Source: JAQGMV01 sp963828715
GTDB taxonomy: Bacteria; Pseudomonadota; Gammaproteobacteria; Burkholderiales; SG8-41
DNA: 64,000 bases
Assembly (NCBI GenBank): GCA_963828715.1
Contig: CAWHFX010000010.1
Location: 62,001-126,000 of the forward strand
Reading direction: 5' to 3'
A program made the translations under genes and the position numbers. This document shows positions 56,584 through 64,000 of this stretch, piece by piece (the stretch's first letter is position 1; each line of letters opens with the position of its first letter). Below the pieces are notes generated by a model. The model was not told where the DNA came from. It saw nothing but the letters and a program-made list of their open reading frames with translations, and ran no database searches.

Positions 56584-58304
56584 ATGTCTGAAAAAACCAA
56601 CGACGGCTACTACGAGGCCTACTGGCCGCGCTCGCCGCGGCAGCAAATGACGCGCGAGCTGGCGCCGCGTCTGGATACGCTGGAAGGGAAGACCGTCGCG
56701 CAGCTCTGGGACGAGCTCTTCAAGGGCGACGTCGTGTTCGAGTTGCTGGAAGAGGGACTCAGGCAGCGCTATCCCGGCGTGAAGTTCGTGAGCTGGCGCG
56801 AATTCGGAAGTACGCACGGCGGCAACGAGAAGGCAGCGCTCGCAGCGCTTCCGCAGAAGCTGCGGGACATGGGGGTGGATGCCGTCATGTCCGGGATGGC
56901 GTGTTGAGGGAGCTGCACGCCCGCCGTGTTGCGGGCGAGTGCGGTGTGCGAAGCCGCGGGTTTCCCGACGGCGTCACTCACGTGCGAAGGCTTCATCAAG
57001 CAGGCGGCGGTGACGTCCGTCGGACTGGGCATGCCGAACATTCCCGTGGCGCTGGTGCCCGGTCACATCGGGACGAAGACGCGAGAGCAGCTTCGGGACG
57101 ACATCCTCAACGTCACCATGGACGATGTCGTGAAGAACCTGACGGTCGCGCCCGATGCGCCGCGCGACACGCCGAGAACCGGGCGCACGCGACATCGTCG
57201 TGCGCGGCGGCTTCCAGCAGGTCAACAGCTACTTCGTCGATCACGAATACTCCGACGGCCTTCCGATCATTCCGCCGACGCATGACGCGATCGAGGCGTT
57301 CCTGCGCTCCACCGGACCGCGATCGGGACGAAAGCCTCGGCTCGCTCCTGCCGGACAAGCGCGCGGCGACGATCTGGAGCATCGCGGTGAACGGCGTGAT
57401 GGCGGGCTGCCGTCCCGAATACATGCCGATCCTCGTCGCGCTGATCGAAGCGATGTGCGATCCGACTTACGGTGTCGAGCACAGCGGCAACACGCCGGGC
57501 GCGGATACGCTCATCATCCTGAACGGCCCCATCATCAAGCAGCTCGGCTTCAACTACACGCAGGGGGTGCTGCGCGACGGATTCCTGCCGAATACGTCGG
57601 TCGGCCGTTTCTGGCGGCTCTATCTGCGTAACGTCGCCGGCTTTCTGCTGCACAAGACCGACAAGGCGACGTACGGCAATACGTGGCGCGTCGTGCTCGC
57701 CGAAAACGAAGACGTGCTGGGGCAGATCGGCTGGGAGCCGAACAGTGTCGAGATGGGCTTCAAGGCCGGCGACAACACGGTGACCATCGCGCGCTACACC
57801 GGGGGCGGCTCGCTTTCGTCCGTCTCGGGCAGCACGCCGGAGGAGATGCTGCCGTACATCGCGGACAGCGTGCAGCGCTTCAACAACTGGCAGGTCACGT
57901 TCACGACGAGTCACGGCATGGGATCGCTGCGGCCGCTGATCGTGATCAGTCCCATCATCGCGGAGACGCTCGCGAAGGCCGGCTGGTCGAAGCTCGACGT
58001 GAAGCGCTGGATCTTCGAACAGGCGCGGCGGCCGGCGTACGACTTCGAGCGCCAGCTTCGCGACTGGAATATCCGCGGCGTGTGGGACCTGAAAGGCGAC
58101 GTGCTGGCCGGCCGCATTCCGAAGGTGTTCCACGAATCCGACGATCCGAACCGGCTCGTGCCCATCGTCTGGAAGCCCGAGGATTACATGATCGCCGTGA
58201 CTGGCGACCCGCTGCGCAACAACGCGTATGTCTTCGCGCAGAACGGATTTCTGGGCTATCCGACGGGCAAGAAGATCGAACTGCCGAGGAACTGGCCTTA
58301 TTGA
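56584..58304 (+). CDS. UGSC-motif selenoprotein, two-domain, with two frameshifts
   Basis: About 573 residues. The start at 56584 has GGAG 8 bases upstream. After SGMAC an in-frame UGA (56905-56907, codon 108) is followed by GSC, giving C-U-G-S-C and then TPAVLRASAVCEAAGFP, the hallmark of what NCBI, as I recall, names the UGSC family (seleno)protein. The N-terminal domain continues to VVKNLTVAPDAPRD. The frame then shifts near 57170 (resuming at GARDIVVRGGFQQVN) and near 57325 (extra G; resuming DRDESLGSLLPDKRAA). The C-terminal domain (SIAVNGVMAGCRPEYMP, RYTGGGSLSSVSGSTPEE) runs clean to 58304. The motif suggests redox or thiol/selenol chemistry; the substrate is unknown. It is the last gene of the array. 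Confidence 0.85.
56918..56937 (+). promoter_or_regulatory. SECIS hairpin of the UGSC selenoprotein gene
   Basis: CGCCCGC (56918-56924) pairs perfectly with GCGGGCG (56931-56937) around the loop CGTGTT. The loop begins 17 bases after the UGA and has G in its second position. This meets the bacterial SECIS rules as I recall them (UGA-to-loop distance, upper stem of at least four pairs, G among the first two loop bases). Confidence 0.82.
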
Positions 58305-58565
58305 GTTGCCTCACAGGCCCTCAGCCTGACCCACTGGGGCACCTCGCCCAACTGCCCCGGGGCATATGCCCCACGCCCCGGGCGCACGCTTCCGACGCGC
58401 GCCTCGCGCTTTCGCAGAACACCGTTCTTCATCAGTGACTTGCGGCGCCAGGCCGCGCGCTGAGTCGACCTGGCCTGAAGCGTGCTCAATAGGCACCCGA
58501 GTCAGTAACGTCGGCGCCAAGTCGGCAACCGAGCGAGCGATTCACCCCATCACAAAGGAGCACTC
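58305..58565. other. Intergenic region ahead of the repeat-protein gene
   Basis: GC-rich, with palindromic runs such as GCCCCGGGGC near 58360 that may end the upstream operon. AAAGGAGCACTC at the right end is the ribosome site of the next gene. The promoter should lie here. Confidence 0.35.
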
Positions 58566-59078
58566 ATGAACAGCATCAAAATGGTCCTGGCAGTCAGCGC
58601 AATCTTCGGCACGACACTCGTCGGCGCAGTGCATGCAACGAGCATGACGTTGGACAGCAACGTCGTGGCGCGTCAAGCCAACGAGCTTCCGCGTGGCAGC
58701 GACAACGACAAGCATCGTGGCAAGGCGATCGAGCAGTTCGAGCAGATCGCGCGTCAAGCCAACGAGCTTCCGCGTGGCAGCGACAACGACAAGCATCGCG
58801 GCAAGGCGATCGAACAGTTCGACCAGATCGCGCGTCAAGCGAACGAGCTTCCGCGTGGCAGCGACAATGACAAGCATCGCGGCAAGGCGATCGAACAGTT
58901 CGACCAGATCGCGCGTCAAGCGAACGAGCTGCCGCTTGGCAGTGACAACGACAAGCATCGCGGCAAGGCGATCGAGCAGTTCGACCAGATCGCGCGTCAA
59001 GCCAACGAGCTTCCGCGTGGCAGCGACAACGACAAGCATCGTGGCAAGGCGATCGAGCAGATCGACCAGATCGCTTAA
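58566..59078 (+). CDS. Secreted protein of five 27-residue tandem repeats
   Basis: 170 residues, start ATG at 58566 with AAAGGAG 6 bases upstream. A signal peptide (MVLAVSAIFGTTLVGAVHA) is followed by about ten residues. Then come five contiguous repeats of 27 residues (positions 36-170), each RQANELPRGSDNDKHRGK plus AIEQFDQIA, ending exactly at the stop. Differences are few: E for D once, L for R once, I for F once. The Asp/Asn-rich GSDNDKHRG could bind metal or a polyanion, and AIEQFDQIA is amphipathic. No family is known to me. Confidence 0.85.
   Translation: MNSIKMVLAVSAIFGTTLVGAVHATSMTLDSNVVARQANELPRGSDNDKHRGKAIEQFEQIARQANELPRGSDNDKHRGKAIEQFDQIARQANELPRGSDNDKHRGKAIEQFDQIARQANELPLGSDNDKHRGKAIEQFDQIARQANELPRGSDNDKHRGKAIEQIDQIA
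58671..59075 (+). repeat. Five tandem 81-bp coding repeats
   Basis: Five head-to-tail units of exactly 81 bases in frame. Units differ mostly at silent third positions (for example cgtcaagcc versus cgtcaagcg, gagcttccg versus gagctgccg), so both recent duplication or conversion and selection on the protein are indicated. Copy number may vary among strains. Confidence 0.95.
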
Positions 59079-59095
59079 TCCGGTGTCAGTGCGGC

Positions 59096-59117
59096 GTGTC
59101 GGCGGTAACGCCGACAC
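59096..59117 (+). terminator. Strong hairpin after the repeat-protein gene
   Basis: GTGTCGGCG and CGCCGACAC form a perfect 9-bp stem with a GTAA loop, 18 bases after the stop. No U-run follows, so it may be a terminator needing Rho or an mRNA-stabilising structure. Confidence 0.55.
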
Positions 59118-59135
59118 CGCCTCGCTTCGTCGTAA

Positions 59136-59348
59136 CTATTCGATCTTCAAACCCGCGCGCTGTATGATCGGTGTCCAGTGCGCGATCTCCGACCTCAGGT
59201 GCGCGGCGGTCTGCTCGGGCGTCACTGCCCACCGCCTCGACACCTAAGGCAAGCAGCTCTCTCTCATATCCGGCCCCGAAACCGCTTTGGCGATATCGCC
59301 GCTCAACTGATTCGCCAGTGGTGCGTCGAGCCGCGCCGGGCCAAGCAT
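59136..59348 (-). pseudogene. Decayed C-terminal remnant of a Bug/TctC gene
   Basis: Three short stretches in different minus-strand frames join into a recognisable Bug C-terminus: MLGPARLDAPLANQLSGDI with AKAVSGPDMRE, then LLALGVEAVGS, then TPEQTAAHLRSEIAHW and TPIIQRAGLKIE before a stop at 59136. At least two frameshifts separate them. Everything N-terminal to this is missing, so it cannot encode a functional protein. It marks deletion of a once complete gene. Confidence 0.75.
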
Positions 59349-59503
59349 GGCCCGATTGTATTCATATGGCCTCCTGCATCCCTGCGCGGTATGTTAGCGG
59401 CTGAGCACGCGCACATGCTGCGGTGATCAGGGAATGAAGCCGCGACGATGCGTCGCGTGACGGAGGTTCGCGGCATCGCCGAACGTCATATACAGGAGAG
59501 CAA

Positions 59504-59695
59504 ATGCCGCCGAGCGCTTCGATTCATGTAGAGCCGGTGCTCGACCCACGAGGTGCGTTCCGTGCGACGCCGGTGAAGCTGGAGTGGCTTGCCGCTCCCG
59601 CGCGAGGCCGGGAAGCAGCGCTTCGACGCAATGGTGCGTGGGGCGTGGGTCCTGCGTTCACGAATCCTTCGACATCGAATCCGGGCTTGATATGA
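59504..59695 (+). CDS. Doubtful 63-residue ORF preceding a Bug gene
   Basis: It has a good ribosome site (AGGAGAG six bases before the ATG) and its TGA overlaps the ATG of the Bug gene at 59692. The protein (MPPSASIHVEPVLDPRGAFR onward) has no signal peptide, no recognisable domain and a Gly/Ala/Arg-rich composition. It may be a leader for coupled translation or a fragment. The stretch 59349-59503 before it shows nothing else. Confidence 0.25.
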   Translation: MPPSASIHVEPVLDPRGAFRATPVKLEWLAAPARGREAALRRNGAWGVGPAFTNPSTSNPGLI

Positions 59696-60690
59696 GGAGA
59701 CGCCGATTCGTGCAAGTGCTGCCGGCCGTGATCGCCGGTGCGGCGTATGCGAGCCATGCCTTTGCGCAACGCGAAGGCGACGACGCCCGCGCCTATCCGA
59801 CCCGGCCTGTTCGCATCGTCATTCCTTTCGTGCCCGGATCCGCTACCGATGCGATGATGCGCGTGCTGGCGCCGCTGCTGACGGAGCAGATGAAGCAGCC
59901 GTTCGCGGTCGAGAACGTGAGCGGCGCCGGTGGTGTGACGGGTAGTGTGCGTGTCGCGCGTTCCGCGCCGGACGGTTATACGCTGCTCGCGGCGTCGGCC
60001 GGGCCGGTGTCGGTGAATCCGTATATCTACGACAAGCTGCCGTACGATCCGACGCGCGACTTCGTGCCGATCACGACGGTCGGCGACAGCCCGATGGTCG
60101 TGGCCGTGAGCCGCAGCGGCCCGTTCAGCTCGCTCAGCGAGCTCGTGGCAGCGGCAAAGGCGAAACCGGGCGCACTCACGTATGGCTCGGGCGGAGGCGG
60201 CTCTGCGGCCCACATCGCCGCGGAAATCTTCAAATGGAAGACGGGCACCGACTTTCTTCACGTTCCCTACAAAGGTGTAGGTGCGGCCGTACCGGATCTC
60301 GTGGCAGGCCGCCTCGATGCGATGTTCGTAAGCTATCCGCCGGTGCGCCCGATGTCGGATGCCGGTTACCTGCGGGTTCTCGCGGTGGCTGCGGCCCAGC
60401 GCTCGAGTCTTGTACCCGGTGTGCCGACCGCAGCGGAAGCCGGGGTGAAGGACTACGCCTTGAGCACATGGAGTGGGCTGATGGCGCCCGCCGGTACGCC
60501 GCGCGCGATTCTGGATCGGTTGAATACCGTCACGACGCGGATACTGCGCGATCCCGATCTCGCCAGACGTCTGGCCGGACTGGGCATGGAGCCGATCCCG
60601 AGCTCGCAGGAAGAATTTGCGGCGCGCCTGCGGGACGAATTCAACACGATGGGACAGCTCGTAAAGAGCGTGAAGATCAGACCGGAGTGA
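59692..60690 (+). CDS. Bug/TctC-family solute-binding protein 9
   Basis: 332 residues from the ATG at 59692. A basic start MRRRRFVQVLPAVIAGAA gives a signal peptide ending AFA-Q. The ligand loop is FVPGSATDAMMRVL, with Ser in place of the second Gly, an uncommon change at the ligand carboxylate contact. The second segment is HVPYKGVGAAVPDLV. An MmgE/PrpD gene follows in the same direction after about 210 bases. Confidence 0.88.
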   Translation: MRRRRFVQVLPAVIAGAAYASHAFAQREGDDARAYPTRPVRIVIPFVPGSATDAMMRVLAPLLTEQMKQPFAVENVSGAGGVTGSVRVARSAPDGYTLLAASAGPVSVNPYIYDKLPYDPTRDFVPITTVGDSPMVVAVSRSGPFSSLSELVAAAKAKPGALTYGSGGGGSAAHIAAEIFKWKTGTDFLHVPYKGVGAAVPDLVAGRLDAMFVSYPPVRPMSDAGYLRVLAVAAAQRSSLVPGVPTAAEAGVKDYALSTWSGLMAPAGTPRAILDRLNTVTTRILRDPDLARRLAGLGMEPIPSSQEEFAARLRDEFNTMGQLVKSVKIRPE

Positions 60691-60903
60691 ACATCGCTCA
60701 TTTCGCGCCAAGCTCGCGCGGCTGACGGCCTTGGAAAACGTGTCGATGTCCGCGCGCGAGTAGCGCAGCCGAGCGCTTCCGGCGTGGTCGGCGCACGAGC
60801 GTAGTCGTAGTTCTTGACTGGTGCCTTTACGGAGGCCCGACCTGAGTGCGTCCGTCGAGTCGTGAGACAATCCAGCCTCGATCCCCCTCACAGGCAGGCC
60901 GTC

Positions 60904-62265
60904 ATGAGTGCAACGAAGATCCTTTCCGAATTCGCCAGCAGGACTCGCCTCACCGACATCAGCTCCGACGCGGTCGCGGCAACGAAGCGGCACATCCTCG
61001 ATTGCACCGGCGTCGGAATCGCTGCGACGGTCGAGCCGGCGGGCCGCATCGTGCTGGACGTGACACGCGATCAGGGTGGAACGCCGCAGGCTCGCGTATT
61101 CGGTACGAACGTTCGCAGCAGTGCGGTCGGCGCGGCATGGGCCAACGGTTCACTGTCGCACCTGCTCGACTACGACGACACCGGCTTTTCGCATCCGACC
61201 GCCTGCATTCTGCCGGCCGCGCTCGCACTCTCGGAGCAGGGGAACGCGACCGGCGCCGATCTCGTCGCGGCGGTGTGCGTCGGCCTGGAGGTATTCGAGC
61301 GCGTCGCATCGTCCGGGCGCGATCACGAACCCGAGCTGCGCCGGCGCGGCTTTCATCCGACTTCCGTGTATGGATGCGCGGCTGCTGCCGCGGCGGCGGG
61401 CAGCATCGCACGGCTCAATCCCGACCAGATGGCCGTTGCGATCGGGCTCGCATCGGCGAGCGCCGGCGGGCTGACGCAGCACTTCGGCACGTGGGGTAAA
61501 GGCATTCACGCCGGAAACACGGCACGCGCCGGCGTGACGTCGGTGCTGCTCGCGAAGAGAGATTACTTTGCCGATCCCGAGGTCATCGAAGGTGATTACG
61601 GCTTCTTCTCGGCGTTCCATGGAAGAGGCAATCACAAGCTCGACAAGATGCCCGAGGGACTGGGCACGCATTGGTCGATCGTGGATCCGGGACTGACGAT
61701 CAAGCGCTATCCGTGCTGCGGCGGCAATCTGCGCGCACTCGATGCGGCGCGGGGACTGATCGAGGAGCACGGTATCAAGTTCGACGATGCGGTACAGCTC
61801 GAGGTGGACGTGCACCCGGATCTGCTCGACACCGTGCGCTTCCACAAGCCGACCAAGGGTTTCCGCGGCAAGTTTTCGATCGACTACGTGCTGGCGGCGA
61901 TGCTGCTCGACGGTCGCGTCGATCTCGACTCGTTCTCGGACGAATACTGCAGCTCCGCACGGATGCGCGCATCGCTCGACAAGGTGAAGGTCAATCCCCA
62001 TCCCGAATGGCCGGACGATGCGGTGTCTCGCCGCAAGTCGCCGGTCACGATCACCATGAAAGACGGCCGCAAGCTCACGAAGCTCGTCGAAAAGGTGCGC
62101 GGCAGTCCCGGCAATCCGATGACGCGTGAGGAACTGCTCGGCAAGTATCGTGGCTGTGCGTCGCGCGTGCTGGACGGCGAGCGCCTGGAGCGCTCGATCG
62201 CGGCGCTCGAGAATCTCGAGAAGGTGCCGACGGTTAAAGAATTGATGGATGTCGTGACGAGCTGA
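60904..62265 (+). CDS. MmgE/PrpD-family protein 4
   Basis: 453 residues from the ATG at 60904 (MSATKILSEFASRTRL). ILDCTGVGIAATVEPAG, ANGSLSHLLDYDDTGFSHP, QHFGTWGKGIHAGNTARAG and IKRYPCCGGNLRALDAA carry the family landmarks, including the Cys-Cys-Gly-Gly segment and the Asp-Asp loop. Flanked by two Bug genes, it probably transforms the carboxylate one of them delivers. Confidence 0.9.
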   Translation: MSATKILSEFASRTRLTDISSDAVAATKRHILDCTGVGIAATVEPAGRIVLDVTRDQGGTPQARVFGTNVRSSAVGAAWANGSLSHLLDYDDTGFSHPTACILPAALALSEQGNATGADLVAAVCVGLEVFERVASSGRDHEPELRRRGFHPTSVYGCAAAAAAAGSIARLNPDQMAVAIGLASASAGGLTQHFGTWGKGIHAGNTARAGVTSVLLAKRDYFADPEVIEGDYGFFSAFHGRGNHKLDKMPEGLGTHWSIVDPGLTIKRYPCCGGNLRALDAARGLIEEHGIKFDDAVQLEVDVHPDLLDTVRFHKPTKGFRGKFSIDYVLAAMLLDGRVDLDSFSDEYCSSARMRASLDKVKVNPHPEWPDDAVSRRKSPVTITMKDGRKLTKLVEKVRGSPGNPMTREELLGKYRGCASRVLDGERLERSIAALENLEKVPTVKELMDVVTS

Positions 62266-62292
62266 CCTCGACCCGCGGCTGCCGCGTGTCCA

Positions 62293-63267
62293 TCAATCGG
62301 TCTTGATGTTCGACTCCTTGATGATCCTGCCGTAGCGCTCGATGTCCGATCGGATGAGTGCCGCCGTCTGTTTCGGGTCGTTATAGAAGGGCTCGGAGCC
62401 GAGGGCGTTCAGCCTTGCCTTCATATCCGGCTTGTTCACGAGCCTTTTGATCTCGGCGGATATCTTGTCGATGATCGGTCGCGGGATGCCGGCCGGTCCG
62501 CCCACGCCCTGCCAGTTCGTCAACGTCATGGCCGGGAATCCTTGCTCGGCAAACGTCGGCACATCCGGAAAAGCCACGGCGCGCGACTGCCCGGTCACTG
62601 CGAGGGCACGCAGGCGGCCATTCTTGACGTGTGCGGCGATGTTGATCGGATTCGAGAAGAAGAAGTCGATGTGTCCGCCCATCAGATCGATGACCGCCGG
62701 GCCGCCGCCTTTGTACGGGACATGCAGCGTTTTGATACCGGCAACGGTGTTGAAGAGCGCCGCGAGCAGGTGCGTCGGCCCACCCGTGCTCGACGTACCG
62801 TAGGTGACCTCGCCGGGCTTCGCTTTCGCCATGGCGACCAGGTCCGCGACCGACTTGACCGGCAGCCCCGGCGGCACCACCAGCACGTTCTCGTAGCTCG
62901 AAACCGTGGCGATGGGCGCGAGGTCCTTCAGGGGATCGTACGGCGTTTTCAGGAGCCAGTAGTTGCCCGCCAGAGCGCCACCGAGGGAAAGGAGCGTATA
63001 GCCATCGGGCGGCGAATTCGCCGCGAGCTGAGTACCGATGACCGTGTTCGCTCCGCCTCGATTGTCGACGACGACCTGTTGTCCCCACGCTTCCGTGAGT
63101 TGCTCCCCGACCAGCCGTGCGATGACGGTGGTGCTGCCGCCCGGCGCGAACGGACTGATGTAACGGATCGGCCTGTTGGGGTAATCCTGCTGAGCATTCG
63201 CGACCGCACCCGCCGCGCTCAGCATGAGCGCACCGAGCAGTCGCACACACTTTTTCCAGGCACTCAT
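62293..63267 (-). CDS. Bug/TctC-family solute-binding protein 10
   Basis: 324 residues; start at 63267 (MSAWKKCVRLLGALMLSAAG), signal peptide ending VANA-Q. The ligand loop FAPGGSTTVIARLV has Thr where nearly all copies in this window have Asp, so ligand recognition probably differs. The second segment is HVPYKGGGPAVIDLM. It is convergent with MmgE/PrpD protein 4, 27 bases away. Confidence 0.9.
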   Translation of the reverse strand: MSAWKKCVRLLGALMLSAAGAVANAQQDYPNRPIRYISPFAPGGSTTVIARLVGEQLTEAWGQQVVVDNRGGANTVIGTQLAANSPPDGYTLLSLGGALAGNYWLLKTPYDPLKDLAPIATVSSYENVLVVPPGLPVKSVADLVAMAKAKPGEVTYGTSSTGGPTHLLAALFNTVAGIKTLHVPYKGGGPAVIDLMGGHIDFFFSNPINIAAHVKNGRLRALAVTGQSRAVAFPDVPTFAEQGFPAMTLTNWQGVGGPAGIPRPIIDKISAEIKRLVNKPDMKARLNALGSEPFYNDPKQTAALIRSDIERYGRIIKESNIKTD

Positions 63268-63610
63268 TGCGTCGCTCCGACGTTGGAGATCAGCAGTGCT
63301 GTTTCGCATGGCGCGAAACTTCTGACGGCCGGCGTCACTCCTGTGGGTTCGCGTTGTGACGGCAAGTGTGAGTCGCGCGAACCGTGAAGAACAATGACGC
63401 GTCTTCGAACGGCTTCAGCGTAATCGAAACGTCGCACGGAGGCAACGAGTGGCAGCCGTCAGCTCGTCATGCCGGGACGCGTGTGGACGCGTTCGATGTC
63501 CATCGGCTTGGAGATTGCAAAGCGCGCCGTGGCACGCGACGTGCTTTTTCCAATCGTGTTCAAGTTGACGCCAACGGCCAGCGCCGTTCCACCAACGAAG
63601 GCGCGACTCT
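63268..63610. other. Intergenic region without a recognised gene
   Basis: About 340 bases between two minus-strand Bug genes. Small open frames here have no ribosome site or protein-like composition. No repeat or terminator was recognised. Confidence 0.35.
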
Positions 63611-64000
63611 TCAGTTTATCAGCGTGATGTTCGCAGCCTTGATGAGCTTCGCCGCAACGGCGCTGTCTTCGCGCCGTGCCGCGTCGGCCGTTTCGGGCGC
63701 TGAATAGTACGCATCCAAACCCTGCTTGCTCATGGCCGCCGTGACATCGGGCATCGCAACGATCTTCTGAACCGCAGCCGCCAGCTTATCGATGATCACC
63801 CTCGATGTCGCGGCCGGCGCATTGATCACGTACCACGTCCTGAGTGAGACGCCCGGCAAGCCGCTTTCGGCGAACGTCGATACCTGCGGGAGCGCGTCCA
63901 CGCGCTTCTCGCCGGTCACCGCGACGGCCCTCAGTTTCCCCGCTCTGACGAGGGGGACGAGGGTCGCCGGGGTACCGAACCCGACCTGCACATGACCTCC
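63611..64000 (-). CDS. Bug/TctC-family solute-binding protein 11, 5' part outside window
   Basis: Only the C-terminal 129 or so residues are present: HVQVGFGTPATLVPLVRAGK, then AVAVTGEKRVDALPQVSTF, AESGLPGVSLRTWYVINAP, and an end at KAANITLIN. The frame is open to the window edge. This matches the last third of the family. WYVINAP replaces the usual WYGLFAP. Confidence 0.85.
   Translation of the reverse strand, partial: GGHVQVGFGTPATLVPLVRAGKLRAVAVTGEKRVDALPQVSTFAESGLPGVSLRTWYVINAPAATSRVIIDKLAAAVQKIVAMPDVTAAMSKQGLDAYYSAPETADAARREDSAVAAKLIKAANITLIN

Noticed and set aside
56905..56907. Stop ending a 108-residue gene
   Set aside because: The UGSC motif, SECIS hairpin and continued coding in the same frame indicate Sec decoding.
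58671..59075. Tandem repeats as a possible CRISPR array
   Set aside because: Units are contiguous 81-bp in-frame coding copies with no spacers.

Overview
The window looks like a chromosomal stretch from a GC-rich betaproteobacterium of Burkholderiales type. The main reason is the large expansion of periplasmic Bug/TctC-type solute-binding proteins: ten essentially complete genes, one cut by the right window edge, and two decayed remnants, with no TctA/TctB membrane subunits present. Four MmgE/PrpD genes, protocatechuate dioxygenase, a Rieske oxygenase and several carboxylic-acid catabolic enzymes point to an aerobic, acid-scavenging soil or water organism. It must also decode UGA as selenocysteine, because two genes here each carry an in-frame UGA followed by a well-formed bacterial SECIS hairpin.

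Layout. 1-11436 (minus): a tightly packed four-gene operon of very large, poorly understood proteins: a PhoD-like metallophosphatase, a DUF6603-like protein of about 1220 residues and two more giant proteins. Three of the four carry frameshifts. 11747-14505: a cupin, a Bug protein and an amidohydrolase. 14581-22442 (minus): a membrane-bound formate dehydrogenase operon (Sec-containing catalytic subunit, Fe-S subunit, NrfD-type membrane subunit, small lipoprotein, FdhE) followed by a hypothetical gene and a CapA-like gene. 22718-32223: a GNAT protein, an aldolase-family protein, a Bug protein, pcaHG, a methyltransferase, a deacetylase, a PdxA-like dehydrogenase, a Cys-rich secreted protein with a MauD-like partner, another Bug protein, and a 266-bp MITE-like element with perfect 18-bp terminal inverted repeats. 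32260-47004: a Rieske oxygenase plus a dihydroxyphthalate-decarboxylase-like protein, a cytochrome c, a VOC protein, three MmgE/PrpD genes, an LigI-like hydrolase, alpha-carbonic anhydrase, a fumarylacetoacetase-family hydrolase and interspersed Bug genes.

47328-58304 (plus): a nearly gap-free operon-like array. It encodes a TcuA-like flavoprotein, aconitase-type large and small subunits, an isocitrate-lyase/PEP-mutase-family lyase, a GntR regulator, an Asp/Glu-racemase-like protein, a racemase fragment, two Bug proteins, a lactonase and a UGSC-motif selenoprotein. The first four enzymes make chemical sense as desaturation, hydration and C-C cleavage of a di- or tricarboxylic acid. The coupling of such a set to a UGSC selenoprotein is the best candidate here for an undescribed pathway. 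58566-59078 is a secreted protein built from five near-identical 27-residue repeats. 59136-64000 holds further Bug genes, a Bug remnant and a fourth MmgE/PrpD gene.

At least nine apparent single-base indels break otherwise good reading frames (1-1947, 2287, 7183, 26170, 57170, 57325). They are either assembly errors or real decay. No rRNA, tRNA or CRISPR array was recognised. All family calls rest on reading the sequence; no database search was run.
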